Shown: positions 29,196 through 37,177 of the stretch, piece by piece
Numbering within the stretch: position 1 is the first letter of the stretch
Layout of the letters: each line of letters begins with the position of its first letter
Assembly: GCF_039543525.1 (NCBI RefSeq)
Contig: NZ_BAABJX010000015.1
Coordinates: 10,653 to 74,652 of the forward strand
Reading direction: 5' to 3'
DNA: 64,000 bases
Origin: Algivirga pacifica
GTDB lineage: Bacteria; Bacteroidota; Bacteroidia; Cytophagales; Flammeovirgaceae
Made by a program: the position numbers and the translations under genes
Notes under the pieces: model-generated
Database searches by the model: none
The model's input: only the letters and a program-made list of their open reading frames with translations
Told to the model about the DNA's origin: nothing

Positions 29196-29546
29196 ATGAA
29201 AAAACTGACGACAGCCGAGGAGCAAGTGATGCAAGTGTTGTGGAAGCTGGAGAAAGCTTTTGTAAAGGAGGTGATAGAGGAACTAGAGGAGCCGAAGCCT
29301 GCTTACAATACCGTCTCTACCATTATCCGAATTCTGGAGCAAAAAGGTTTTGTGGGGTATGAAACGGTAGGACGTTCCCATAAATACCATCCTTTGATCG
29401 ACAAGGATACCTATAGCAATCAATTCTTGAAGAACTTTATAGGCAGCTACTTTAGTGGTTCCTTCGAGAAGATGCTTTCCTTTTTCATGGAGAAAAATGA
29501 CATCGACCTCAAAGAAATGGAGGAGTTGATGAAAAACAATAAATAG
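29196..29546 (+). CDS. BlaI/MecI/CopY-family repressor
   Basis: A 116-residue winged-helix repressor of normal family length. MKKLTTAEEQVMQVLWKL is the family's opening helix, AYNTVSTIIRILEQKGFVGYE is the recognition helix and wing, and the C-terminal ~45 residues form the dimerisation region. In this family the partner M56 membrane protease triggers cleavage of the repressor. Two palindromic operators lie directly upstream (29112-29156), so autoregulation is likely. The next gene is that M56 partner, 95 bp downstream. Confidence 0.95.
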   Translation: MKKLTTAEEQVMQVLWKLEKAFVKEVIEELEEPKPAYNTVSTIIRILEQKGFVGYETVGRSHKYHPLIDKDTYSNQFLKNFIGSYFSGSFEKMLSFFMEKNDIDLKEMEELMKNNK

Positions 29547-29641
29547 ACAGTGAGGAATGAACAGTGAGCAGTGAGCAGTAGTTTTAACTTTTCACTGTCT
29601 ACTGTTCATTGTTCACTGCTAACTGCTAACTGTTCACTGTT
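29547..29641. repeat. GAACAGTGAGCAGT repeat hairpin filling the blaI-M56 spacer
   Basis: The whole 95 bp spacer consists of AACAGTGAGCAGT units followed by their inverse, ACTGCTAACTGTTCACTGTT, so the mRNA would fold into a long hairpin between the two cistrons and the M56 ATG follows it directly. The same unit fills the SusC-SusD spacer at 55751-55793. Confidence 0.8.
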
Positions 29642-30853
29642 ATGTTGTACTTATTAAAAGCAACCCTACTAACGGGCTTGTGCCTGATCCCTTATACTCT
29701 TTTTTTTAGAAAGGAGACGTTTTTTCAACGCAATCGTTACTATCTATTGTGTACTGTTTTATTGAGCCTGGTGGCTCCTTTATTAGATTTCTCTGGACTC
29801 TTGACAGAACAACAGGGCTTGACGGAACGTATCAATTGGGAACGATGGCAAACAATGTTGCTGGCCCCTATGGAAATGGGAGCAGAAGAAGCCGAAAGCA
29901 ATAGGTTAGGGATTGTGCTATGGGGAGCGTATGGATTGGGAGTAATGGTAAGTCTGTGGATATTCCTTCAAAGAATAGTAGGTGTCTTCCGTTATGTGTT
30001 AGGTGAAAAGGTAGAATGGCAAGAAGGCATAGGGGTGATTCATACCGAAGGGAAGGTTCCGACTTCTTCTTTTGGACCGTATCTCTTTTGGGATAATACA
30101 GCCTCTCTGAGTACTGAGGAAGCCGACAAGATTTATCGACATGAGCGCAAGCATATCAAAGATGGACATACCTATGATTTGCTTTTGGTAGCGTTGGTGC
30201 ATTGCGTTTTTTGGTTTAATCCTATGCTCTATTTCCTTAAAAAAGAACTAAGAACTATTCATGAATATATAGCAGACCGTGAAGTGGTGAAGCGAGAGGA
30301 TATGGACTCCTATCGCCAACTGCTGATCCGAAGCCTGTTCGACAGTCTGGGCCTGACTGTTGCGCACACATTTAATCAATCTCAAACTCAAAATCGTTTA
30401 AACATGATGAAAAAAGAAAGAACTGCTTTCGTGGCGAATTGGAAAATGTTGTTAGTATTGCCGGTATTGATTGGAGCCATGTTGATAAATGCTTGTACTT
30501 CCGATACTTTAGAGTCAGTAGAGGATGACACTGTTTATGATGTGGTAGATAATGGATATGAATCGGTACCTGAAGGGGGCTTACAAGTTTTCTATAAGGC
30601 TATTGGAGAAACCATGAAATATCCAGAACAAGCAAAGAAAGAAGGTATAGAAGGAAAAGTATATATAGGCTTCGTGGTGGAAAAAGATGGATCTCTTTCT
30701 AACTTTAAGGTACTTAGAGGAATCGGAGCAGGCTGTGATGATGAATCTATAAGAACATTGAAAGCGGTCAATATGAAGTGGAAACCGGGTACGGTAGATG
30801 GAGAAGTGGTACGGAGTAGAAGAGTTTTACCTATTGCCTTTAAGTTACAATAA
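29642..30853 (+). CDS. BlaR1-like M56 membrane metallopeptidase with TonB C-terminal domain
   Basis: 403 residues. N-terminal transmembrane helices (~2-20, 35-55, ~95-115), then the M56 zinc-protease motif HERKH (His167, Glu168, His171) with a distal Glu in EYIADREVV, another membrane segment (MLLVLPVLIGAMLINAC, ~278-294) and a TonB_C-type domain (~315-400, YPEQAKKEGIEGKVYIGFVV). Family role: a membrane sensor protease that acts on the BlaI repressor. The TonB-like tail instead of a penicillin-binding sensor is common in Bacteroidota and argues for a signal other than beta-lactam. No resistance gene is adjacent. Confidence 0.9.
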   Translation: MLYLLKATLLTGLCLIPYTLFFRKETFFQRNRYYLLCTVLLSLVAPLLDFSGLLTEQQGLTERINWERWQTMLLAPMEMGAEEAESNRLGIVLWGAYGLGVMVSLWIFLQRIVGVFRYVLGEKVEWQEGIGVIHTEGKVPTSSFGPYLFWDNTASLSTEEADKIYRHERKHIKDGHTYDLLLVALVHCVFWFNPMLYFLKKELRTIHEYIADREVVKREDMDSYRQLLIRSLFDSLGLTVAHTFNQSQTQNRLNMMKKERTAFVANWKMLLVLPVLIGAMLINACTSDTLESVEDDTVYDVVDNGYESVPEGGLQVFYKAIGETMKYPEQAKKEGIEGKVYIGFVVEKDGSLSNFKVLRGIGAGCDDESIRTLKAVNMKWKPGTVDGEVVRSRRVLPIAFKLQ

Positions 30854-31392
30854 CGTTTAGAGCCCTTGAGTTTGAGAAGGTAGCCGTGGAGAACAGACAC
30901 GGTTATTTTTTCAGGCTTGTTAACTAATTTTTTAGTTGATTTAGGTTAGGGGATAATTGATAATTGGGGTTGGATATTTAAGTGTCATAAATATTCCCCC
31001 TCAACTCCGCCTAGGGTTAATTAAGGTTGAATAAATAACCAACACACTTCTTACGCAAAGAGATGGGTTGATTAAGTTTGAATAATTAACCGACACACTT
31101 CTTACGCGAAGAGATGGGTTGAAACCCACCTCTATGTGATGTCATCCCTTCGGGATTATACCTTAAAACCCTGAAAGGGTGGCATCACATAGGGGCGGAT
31201 TTCAATCCGTCACTATACGAAATATGACGGATAAATATTCAACCTTAATTATCCCATCATTATACGAAACATGGCGGTTACTGATTGAACTTCACCTTCT
31301 ATTATTTTTCTTCAAGTTATTTTATTCATTCACTGCTATATTCTCTCACTCTCCTTCCTTATACTGTATCCTCACTTAAAGCTGTTATAATT
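30854..31392. other. 539 bp left flank of the RAYT transposase, made of repeats
   Basis: No gene. From 31007 the DNA is family sequence: CCGCCTAGGGTTAATTAAGG (31007-31026) begins an arm that is the exact reverse complement of 43239-43266. A complete element with TTAA...TTAA arms follows (31073-31248). A weak hairpin lies just after the M56 stop (GCCGTGGAGAACAGACACGGTT, in two halves). Confidence 0.7.
31073..31248 (+). repeat. RAYT-associated repeat, left copy
   Basis: The outer arm TTAAGTTTGAATAATTAACC is matched at the other end by reversed GGATAAATATTCAACCTTAA. Inside, CACCTCTATGTGATG pairs with CATCACATAGGGGCGG around hairpins CATCCCTTCGGGATT and CCCTGAAAGGG. The right copy at 31880-32068 is in direct orientation, so the transposase gene sits between two matching repeats. 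Confidence 0.85.
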
Positions 31393-31845
31393 ATGCCACA
31401 ATCCCTCGTCAAAAACTATATCCATTTGGTTTTTAGTACTAAACATAGAGAGGCTCTGATACTTCCTGAGTTTGAAGTAGAAATATACGATTATCTAGGA
31501 GGGCTGTGTAATCAATTTGATAGTCCAGTATTGAAGGTGGGAGGGTACGTAGATCATATCCATATTTTGTGCAACCTATCCAAAAATATTAAAATGGCTG
31601 ATTTGGCAAGACTTGTCAAAGGGAATTCTTCCAAATGGATTAAGTCGCTGGGACCTAAATTTGAATACTTCTACTGGCAAGAGGGGTATGGGGCTTTTTC
31701 TGTCACACCTTATGATGCCGATAAGGTAGTTCGATATATTGAAAATCAAAAATCTCATCATGAAGGGGTGACTTTTCAGGATGAGTTTCGCCGTATACTT
31801 CGAAAATATGAGGTGAAATATGATGAACGGTATATTTGGGATTAA
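31393..31845 (+). CDS. REP-associated tyrosine transposase (RAYT, IS200/Y1 family)
   Basis: A 150-residue single-strand DNA transposase of the Y1/HUH group. The HUH metal-binding motif is VDHIHIL (His55 and His57), and the catalytic Tyr is Tyr115 in VVRYIENQKSHH, with WQEGYGAFSV between, all typical of IS200/RAYT proteins. I start at the ATG at 31393 because the longer frame from 31285 adds non-family sequence. It is not bounded by IS200 ends but by direct copies of a palindromic repeat related to elements at 13896, 35437 and 43035, as expected if this protein mobilises those elements. All catalytic residues are present. Confidence 0.9.
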   Translation: MPQSLVKNYIHLVFSTKHREALILPEFEVEIYDYLGGLCNQFDSPVLKVGGYVDHIHILCNLSKNIKMADLARLVKGNSSKWIKSLGPKFEYFYWQEGYGAFSVTPYDADKVVRYIENQKSHHEGVTFQDEFRRILRKYEVKYDERYIWD

Positions 31846-32187
31846 ATCATTAGGATGAATCAGATTAATGATGGCTTGATTAAGAATAATTAATCGACAG
31901 ACTTCTTACGAGAAGAGATGGGTTGAAGACTTACCGTTCCTACCCACCTCTATGTGATGCCACCCCTTCGGGGTTATTTATCAAAACCCTGAAAGGGTGA
32001 CATCACATAGGGGCGGATTTCAATCCGTCACTATACGGAACATGACGATTATTTATTCCAATTTAATCACCCCATCCCTATCCAGAACATAACACTTAAA
32101 TACCCAATCTCAATTTATCCTCCCAATTGAACTTGCGATTAAGCCCCAAACAACCCTACCTTCACAAAAAAATAAACTAAACGAACC
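31846..32187. other. 342 bp right flank of RAYT, mostly repeat
   Basis: No gene. The family element occupies about 31880-32068. The rest is AT-rich and probably holds the promoter of the flavin oxidoreductase. Confidence 0.65.
31880..32068 (+). repeat. RAYT-associated repeat, right copy
   Basis: A direct copy of 31073-31248 with TTCTTACGAGAAGAGATGGG, CACCTCTATGTGATG, CCCCTTCGGGGTT, CCCTGAAAGGG and CATCACATAGGGGCGG in the same order. It has an extra GACTTACCGTTCCTACC, which is shared with the fragment at 35437-35520. Confidence 0.85.
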
Positions 32188-33390
32188 ATGAACATCAATA
32201 CCAGCATTACCTTGCCCAACGGCCTGACGTTGAAAAACCGTATCGTAAAAGCAGCGATGACCGAGCGCCTAAGCAATTCGGATTATGGCCCTAATGAAAA
32301 ACATCTGCAACTGTACCGCACCTGGTCTGAGGGGGGAGCAGGATTGATGATCACAGGGAATGTGATGGTGGATCATCGCTATATGGAGTCGGCAGGAAAT
32401 GTGGCCATAGAAGATGAGCGTCATTTGGAGGTTCTAAAGCAGTGGGCAGCAATAGGACAGGAGAAAGGACAGCACATCTGGCCACAGTTGAACCACTCCG
32501 GAAGGCAGACGAGTATCTTGGTGAACAGAAAACCAGTATCGGCTTCGGATGTGCATCTAAAGAAATTAGGCTTGTTTGCCAAGCCCCGACCAATGAGTCT
32601 CCAGGAAGTGGAGGAGCTGGTGAAGCGTTTTGGGACAACAGCCAAGGTTTGTCAAAAAGCAGGGTTCACGGGTGTACAGATTCATGCTGCTCATGGGTAC
32701 TTGCTCAGTCAGTTCTTGAGTCCTTTGACGAACCAAAGAACCGATCGCTACGGAGGAACCCTGGAGAATAGGGCAAGGTTGCTACTAGAGGTGATTCGGG
32801 AGGTACGCCAAGCTTGTGGTCCCGCATTTGGGATTTCTGTAAAGATCAATTCAGCAGATTTTCAACGAGGAGGCTTTACGGAAGAAGAATCTCTACAAGT
32901 GATTCAGATGCTGAACCAGGAAGGCGTTGACCTGCTGGAGGTATCAGGAGGGACGTATGAGCGAGTCGCTTTCTTTGAGGAAGGTCTACGCACTTCTACC
33001 TTGCAGCGAGAGGCATTCTTCCTTGAGTTTGCAAAAAAGGCAAAAGCCATTGCTAGCATGCCCTTAATGTTGACGGGAGGTTTCCGTACCCTTGCTTTTG
33101 CCAATAAGGTACTGTCAGAAGGAGAGGTAGATGTCATAGGAGTGGCAAGACCTTATTTGTTGTATGAAAACTTTCCCAAGAAATGGCTTCAGGGTAAAGA
33201 AGAGGAAGCGCAAACAGAAAATACAAAGGTGGCTTTTTCAGCCTTGCAGGATAACGCCATCGCAGGCTATTATAATAAGCAAATAGAACTGCTCTCCAAG
33301 GGGAAACCATTAAACCTCCGCTACTCTCCTCTAAGAGCTGCTTTTCATTTAATAAAGCATGAGTTGGTGAAGGGGATGAGGAAAAAATAG
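32188..33390 (+). CDS. NADH:flavin oxidoreductase / Old Yellow Enzyme family
   Basis: A 400-residue cytoplasmic FMN enzyme that reduces activated C=C bonds using NAD(P)H. Family sequence: LKNRIVKAAMTERLS near the N-terminus, WPQLNHSGRQT, substrate-binding His166 and His169 in IHAAHGYLLSQFLSP, NQRTDRYGGTLENR, ISVKINSADFQRGG and a phosphate-binding LMLTGGFRT. This matches single-domain OYE length; there is no C-terminal FAD/NAD module as in dienoyl-CoA reductases. It stands alone, and the physiological substrate cannot be told from the sequence. Confidence 0.93.
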   Translation: MNINTSITLPNGLTLKNRIVKAAMTERLSNSDYGPNEKHLQLYRTWSEGGAGLMITGNVMVDHRYMESAGNVAIEDERHLEVLKQWAAIGQEKGQHIWPQLNHSGRQTSILVNRKPVSASDVHLKKLGLFAKPRPMSLQEVEELVKRFGTTAKVCQKAGFTGVQIHAAHGYLLSQFLSPLTNQRTDRYGGTLENRARLLLEVIREVRQACGPAFGISVKINSADFQRGGFTEEESLQVIQMLNQEGVDLLEVSGGTYERVAFFEEGLRTSTLQREAFFLEFAKKAKAIASMPLMLTGGFRTLAFANKVLSEGEVDVIGVARPYLLYENFPKKWLQGKEEEAQTENTKVAFSALQDNAIAGYYNKQIELLSKGKPLNLRYSPLRAAFHLIKHELVKGMRKK

Positions 33391-33398
33391 TAGGATAT

Positions 33399-33503
33399 CA
33401 TTAGCACAGAGCATCACTACCATAGGACATCGCTAGCATAGGGGGGGATTAGCATAAGGGGTCACTAGCACAGGGCACCGCTAGCACAGGGCACCGCCCT
33501 GTG
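33399..33503 (+). repeat. Degenerate tandem repeat ATCGCTAGCAYAGGGCAC
   Basis: About six imperfect ~17 bp units (GCTAGCATAGGG, ACTAGCACAGGGCACC, GCTAGCACAGGGCACC) end in a GGGCACCGCCCTGTG hairpin. Part of the unit also precedes the second copy of the 193 bp duplication (around 35583: ATCACTAGTACAGGGTATCG), so it belongs to the same duplicated block. Confidence 0.7.
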
Positions 33504-33518
33504 TAAAGTGGTTACTGG

Positions 33519-33712
33519 TCAAGGAGTTCAGATTTTATCGGCATCTGCCGTACCCAAAAGGCAGTGAAGTATCACAGTTGACTCCCAAATATTATTTTGT
33601 AATAATTCAAGTTGTGATTAAATTAAAAGAAGAATTGATGAAGGGGGTATAAAAGCAATGTTTTTGTATTTCCAATTATTTCAGGGTAAAGGCCATTAGT
33701 GGCTTTTATTAA
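33519..33712 (+). repeat. ~193 bp duplicated block, copy 1 (intact)
   Basis: A non-coding block from TCAAGGAGTTCAGATTTTATCG to GGCTTTTATTAAATTG, matched at 35643-35835 with roughly ten percent differences. It ends in a terminator-like hairpin AAAGGCCATTAGTGGCTTTTATT. This copy keeps the uninterrupted TTATTAAATTGTTG that is split by an insertion in copy 2. Confidence 0.85.
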
Positions 33713-33745
33713 ATTGTTGTTGTGTTTCACGAAACAATAGAAAGA

Positions 33746-33934
33746 ATGCAAAATAAATATATCTGGATAGTAATTGAATTCGCTACAATCATTGGTGGGA
33801 CTTTTATAACCGTGTTAAACGGGATGGATTCAAGGTCAACTAACCTTGATACAGCTTTTGGCGCAAGTCTAATAGTGCTAGGAATAATGATTAGACTCTG
33901 GAGAAGGGAGTTTTTGAATTCTAAAAAAATATAG
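33746..33934 (+). CDS. Small two-helix membrane protein, unknown
   Basis: 62 residues from the ATG at 33746; a GTG at 33722 would add eight residues. Two hydrophobic helices are visible (YIWIVIEFATIIGGTFITVL and AFGASLIVLGIMIRLW), separated by a short polar loop, with a basic C-terminus (RREFLNSKKI). I do not recognise the family. It lies at the left edge of the AT-rich accessory stretch just after the first copy of the duplicated block. Reality as a gene is supported by its composition rather than by homology. Confidence 0.45.
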   Translation: MQNKYIWIVIEFATIIGGTFITVLNGMDSRSTNLDTAFGASLIVLGIMIRLWRREFLNSKKI

Positions 33935-34021
33935 TAATTCCTTTTTTGGAGACTAATGTCAGTTGAAGAATCAATCAATTTAGATATAAAAAAAGCGAAA
34001 ACAGAACACAGTGTAAAAATG

Positions 34022-34057
34022 CATTGAAAAGCATTTTACACTAAAAGTTGTAGTGTA
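34022..34057 (+). terminator. Hairpin between small membrane gene and secreted hypothetical
   Basis: AGTGTAAAAATGC pairs with GCATTTTACACT around ATTGAAAA (stem begins about 34010 and ends about 34041), followed by AAAAGTTG. It is a good stem with a poor T tract, so it could be a terminator or part of another recombination site. Confidence 0.4.
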
Positions 34058-34071
34058 TTAAATAATAGGTA

Positions 34072-34650
34072 ATGAAACAGGTAATATTTGTGATCAGCTT
34101 TTTACTATTTAAAAGTTACTCTGTGATAGGGCAAATAAATCAGGAGATTTATAATAGCCAGAAGCTGTCAATAAGAGAGTCCCCTTTTTCCTCTGCTCAA
34201 ACAATGTATGCTAAGTTGGAAATGCAGAAAAAATATAGGGTTCAGTATGAAAGTGAATTGCAAAAAATAATTACGTCTAACCCAAGTGATACAATTATTT
34301 TAGTTGAAAAATACGATGAAACCTGTATAGATTGCCCTGCTGATGACATTCAAATTTTTGTCAAAAATAAGTTGATCTCATATCAAAAAGATGTTTCTCA
34401 GAAACGCTATACCAAAGCATATGAGATTTTAACTAAAAATTTAATGGATTCTACAGGTTACTATCACTTAGATATTATTGTATTAAAAAAAGAAATAAGT
34501 GAAGGGAGTGAGTGGAATACAAATCCTAAGAAATACGGAAGTGATGATTGTTTTGGTGGTGATAAAATTATCTATACTGTCTTATATCCTAAGAGAAAAA
34601 CAGAATCAATGTATATAAAGTGTTGGGAATTAGATTTAACTCAAAATTAA
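34072..34650 (+). CDS. Secreted hypothetical protein (cassette 1)
   Basis: 192 residues with a signal peptide (~1-21, FLLFKSYSVIGQ). The mature part is charged, with two CxxC-like Cys (YDETCIDCPADD) and late Cys in DDCFGG and KCWELD, which might form disulfides outside the cytoplasm. I do not recognise a family. An attC-like palindrome starts 8 bp after the stop, so gene plus site would form one cassette. AT-rich compared with the flanks. Confidence 0.65.
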   Translation: MKQVIFVISFLLFKSYSVIGQINQEIYNSQKLSIRESPFSSAQTMYAKLEMQKKYRVQYESELQKIITSNPSDTIILVEKYDETCIDCPADDIQIFVKNKLISYQKDVSQKRYTKAYEILTKNLMDSTGYYHLDIIVLKKEISEGSEWNTNPKKYGSDDCFGGDKIIYTVLYPKRKTESMYIKCWELDLTQN

Positions 34651-34657
34651 AAACACT

Positions 34658-34727
34658 CCACAACACTAGTTATTGTTAACTCCTTGTAAACACGCCAACG
34701 TAACTGATGATAGCTGCAGCGTTATGC
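34658..34727 (+). other. attC-like recombination site 1
   Basis: An imperfect palindrome of about 70 bp. The left arm CAACACTAGTTATTGTTAAC can pair with right arm GTAACTGATGATAGCTG-CAGCGTTATG, with unpaired bases on one strand only, and it ends in GTTATGC like an integron R' box. It follows a same-strand gene directly, as attC sites do. The left box (CCACAAC) fits the RYYYAAC consensus poorly. Confidence 0.5.
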
Positions 34728-34752
34728 TCAAAAAAAAAATTAAAGACAAAGA

Positions 34753-35196
34753 ATGAAACAACACAATTATCTTATTCTATTAGTATTAATATTTCTGTAT
34801 TCAGGCTGTACAAAAGAAAAAATAAATCCTTCTACTAATGAAATGATACAAAACGATAAAGGTTGGTATTCCTATCAATACAAAAGACATGATCTCGGAG
34901 AGGAAGCTGAGTTTAAATCGGGTAGCCCATATATCATACTTGGTGCATATGGAAGTGGGTTTAAAATAAAGGAAGATGGGACATGCCATATCAGTTATTC
35001 AGATGGAAATAATCATATAGAAGAAGACTTAGTAACCAGAAATTGGGAAATGAATGGGAATAATGAAATATTATTTATCAGTCAAACCTCTGAAGATATT
35101 AAAGCAACAATTGTAGAAATAACAAATGAAACCTTATGGATTCAATATGAGCAATCAGGAGATAACTGGGAATACAAATTGAGAAGAATAGAATAA
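34753..35196 (+). CDS. Hypothetical lipoprotein (cassette 2)
   Basis: 147 residues with a lipoprotein signal (LILLVLIFLYSGC, Cys ~19). The mature part is beta-rich (GWYSYQYKRHD, GSPYIILGAYGSGFKIKEDG, TRNWEMNGNNEILFIS, WEYKLRRIE), resembling a small lipocalin-like or DUF-type beta-barrel in which a text-like 'NWE...NEILFI' strand recurs, but no family is certain. It begins 26 bp after attC-like site 1. Isolated codon use and AT content suggest transfer. Confidence 0.6.
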   Translation: MKQHNYLILLVLIFLYSGCTKEKINPSTNEMIQNDKGWYSYQYKRHDLGEEAEFKSGSPYIILGAYGSGFKIKEDGTCHISYSDGNNHIEEDLVTRNWEMNGNNEILFISQTSEDIKATIVEITNETLWIQYEQSGDNWEYKLRRIE

Positions 35197-35436
35197 ACGG
35201 CAGTGTATCAGTCGTAAGGCTGGTGTTCTAAATTGTAGTGCCAGACGAAAAATCTAAAAGCATCCCAATGTATTTTAATTACTTTGGAAAATGAGAGGCT
35301 CTTTCGAACAAGTCTACTACATCGATGCCTGACGGTACAAAACAATCTTTCAATTCTTTGTGTCAATTATTTTCCTACATAATGAAGCGACTCAGGAATT
35401 GTATTCTGATAAGAAGGGAGGTTGTCTGTAGAGAAA

Positions 35437-35520
35437 TCACATAGAGGTGGGTAGGGATGGTAAGTCTTCATCCATCTCTTCACGTAAGAAGTATGTCGGT
35501 TAATTATTCAACTTTAATAT
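35437..35520 (-). repeat. Partial RAYT-associated repeat, inverse orientation
   Basis: Reverse-complemented it reads TTAAAGTTGAATAATTAACC, then CGACATACTTCTTACG, GAAGAGATGGATG and CCCACCTCTATGTGAT, matching the left half of 31880-32068. The right half is missing. Confidence 0.75.
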
Positions 35521-35642
35521 CCTTAGTAGTGGGCTTCTAACCCATCGTCTACGAAGAAATAGTGTTGATGTTTTCTGAAGATGGGATCACTAGTACAGGG
35601 TATCGCTAGACCGCTCTGCGTAACATAAGTAGCGAATATTGC

Positions 35643-35835
35643 TCAAGGAGTTCAGATTTTATCGGTACCAACAGTATCCAAAAGATAGCGAAGTATCACA
35701 GTTGACTCCCAAATATTATTTTGTAATAATTCAAGTTGTTATTAAATTAAAAGAAGAATTGATGAAATGGGTATAAAAGCAATGTTCTTTTATTTCCAAT
35801 TATTTCAGGGTAAAGGCCATTAGTGGCTTTTATTA
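35643..35835 (+). repeat. ~193 bp duplicated block, copy 2 (interrupted at its end)
   Basis: Matches 33519-33712. After GGCTTTTATTA the match is broken by the 160 bp MITE and resumes at 35996 with TTAAATTGTTG. Confidence 0.85.
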
Positions 35836-35995
35836 GAGCTTGTTTGGAATCCAGATTTTGAGAATAAAACTTCTATAAATTGACTGATAAAGTTCTGATT
35901 TGAGCCTAATAGTGGTTCTATTTGGGGATAATCAGGACTTTATCAGTCAAAATTAGAGGAATTTTATTCCAAAAGATGTGGTTCTAAACAAGCTC
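35836..35995 (+). mobile_element. 160 bp MITE with TTA target duplication
   Basis: Ends GAGCTTGTTTGGAATC and GTGGTTCTAAACAAGCTC are inverted repeats. Inner arms TTGACTGATAAAGTTCTGAT and ATCAGGACTTTATCAGTCAA also pair, so almost the whole element is one hairpin. TTA occurs once at each boundary (35833-35835 and 35996-35998), and the intact copy at 33705-33720 shows the uninterrupted TTATTAAATTGTTG. No ORF. Confidence 0.9.
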
Positions 35996-36034
35996 TTAAA
36001 TTGTTGGCGGTCATTAAAATCAATTAAACACTCT

Positions 36035-36982
36035 ATGAAGAAAATGAAAATATTATGGAGAGTACTGTTAGCAATAGCTTTGAGTTCGTGTACAAATAGT
36101 AATACGAATGAGAAATACGATTCTACGACCTTCTTTTTAACAGATAATTACAAAGTTGTAAAGGTTGATGAAGGTTTAAAAATGGCCTATCTAGATTTAA
36201 ATCCTACAGGAGAAAAAATCATATTACTTTTACATGGAGAACCGAATTATTCATTGGTATATCGTAATATCGCTCCAAATTTATGCAAAAAGGGTTATCG
36301 TGTTATTGTTCCAGATTTAATAGGTTTTGGAAACTCATCTAAACCTCAAAATTTTAATTTAATTACCTACTCGAACCACACTAAATGGCTCACTGAGTTT
36401 ATAAGCAAATTAGGACTTAAAAACATCCATCTTTTTGCTCATGACTGGGGCGCTATGATTTCATTGCGGATAATTGCAGAAAAGCCACAACTATTTGATA
36501 AAGTGGCAATCTCATATGGCTTTTTATTTGATGGGACAGAGAAACTGCCTGAAAGTTTCCTTGGATTTAGACAATATGCTAAATCGGATAGTAGCTTTTC
36601 TGCTGGTAATATTATGGATTGGGGTACTTATTCAAAAATCCCTGATTCAATCAAAAAAAAGTATGATGAACCTTTTAAAAATCCGTCAGATAATTATGCA
36701 GTAAGAAAATTCCCTTGGCTAATACCTGATAACCCAAATGACAAAGAAGGCCTTATAAATAAAAGACTTACAAGAAAGTTAAGAACTTATGAAAAACCAT
36801 TTATAACAATTTGGGGTAATCACGAAGATTCACTTTGGGAAGGAAAGGATTCGTTACTCCAAAACCTTATTCCTGGTGCCAATAAGCAAGAACATTTTAT
36901 CTTAGAATCAAATCATTTTATTCAAGAGGATCAACCACAGAGACTTACAAATATTTTACTAAACTTTTTTAATAAAAAATAA
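36035..36982 (+). CDS. Haloalkane-dehalogenase/epoxide-hydrolase-like lipoprotein
   Basis: 315 residues from the ATG at 36035; the open frame reaches back to 35978 but that part is MITE sequence. Lipoprotein signal LLAIALSSC (Cys19). Alpha/beta-hydrolase fold: oxyanion HGEPNYSLVYRNI, VIVPDLIGFGNSSKP, nucleophile Asp137 in FAHDWGAM and base His294 in SNHFIQEDQP, all in the haloalkane-dehalogenase order. The halide-binding Trp next to the nucleophile is present. The family cuts C-halogen bonds or epoxides. An exported lipid-anchored form is atypical, so the substrate may differ. It is likely part of the cassette that ends at attC-like site 2. Confidence 0.85.
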   Translation: MKKMKILWRVLLAIALSSCTNSNTNEKYDSTTFFLTDNYKVVKVDEGLKMAYLDLNPTGEKIILLLHGEPNYSLVYRNIAPNLCKKGYRVIVPDLIGFGNSSKPQNFNLITYSNHTKWLTEFISKLGLKNIHLFAHDWGAMISLRIIAEKPQLFDKVAISYGFLFDGTEKLPESFLGFRQYAKSDSSFSAGNIMDWGTYSKIPDSIKKKYDEPFKNPSDNYAVRKFPWLIPDNPNDKEGLINKRLTRKLRTYEKPFITIWGNHEDSLWEGKDSLLQNLIPGANKQEHFILESNHFIQEDQPQRLTNILLNFFNKK

Positions 36983-37093
36983 GGTATGAAGTAAAGAAAA
37001 AGTCTATTGCTAATTGTATCCAAGTATTAAAAACACACCCTTATTGAAGCTACGGGAGTTTCTATAGGGAAAATAGAAAGACTCTAAAAACAC

Positions 37094-37144
37094 ACACAAC
37101 ATTAGCTAAAAGTATTGAAATACTTTTTAATATCAACGTTATGT
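37094..37144 (+). other. attC-like recombination site 2
   Basis: A short palindrome of about 51 bp, CACAACATTAGCTAAAAGTATT against TACTTTTTAATATCAACGTTATG in two halves, with R'-like GTTATGT at the right end, directly before the RDD gene. It shares CAACATTAGCT with site 3. Confidence 0.5.
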
Positions 37145-37177
37145 CTATCCAACAAAATCAACTAAGGAATTAAAAAT

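Larger units (their letters stand above)
35197..36034. other. 838 bp gene-free stretch with nested insertions
   Basis: No intact gene. In order: unclassified AT-rich DNA (35197-35436); a partial RAYT-type repeat in inverse orientation (35437-35520); CACTAGTACAGGG sequence related to 33399-33503; the second 193 bp copy (35643-35835); and a 160 bp MITE (35836-35995). The stretch has the look of repeated small-element insertion. Confidence 0.75.

Noticed and set aside
29196..30853. BlaI/BlaR1-type pair as a beta-lactam resistance locus
   Set aside because: The M56 protein lacks a penicillin-binding sensor and no beta-lactamase is nearby.
31179..31392. Short plus-strand frames before the transposase, including the longer start at 31285
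   Set aside because: They are encoded by repeat DNA; the family N-terminus begins at the ATG at 31393.
35978..36034. Upstream extension of the haloalkane-dehalogenase-like gene
   Set aside because: The extra residues are encoded by MITE and duplicated non-coding sequence, and a good lipoprotein signal begins at 36035.
37010..37085. Fragments reading IEATGVSIGKIERL and IANCIQVLKTHP in different frames, suggestive of a broken HTH or recombinase end
   Set aside because: Too short and split across frames. I could not tie it to a family, so I left it out of the features.
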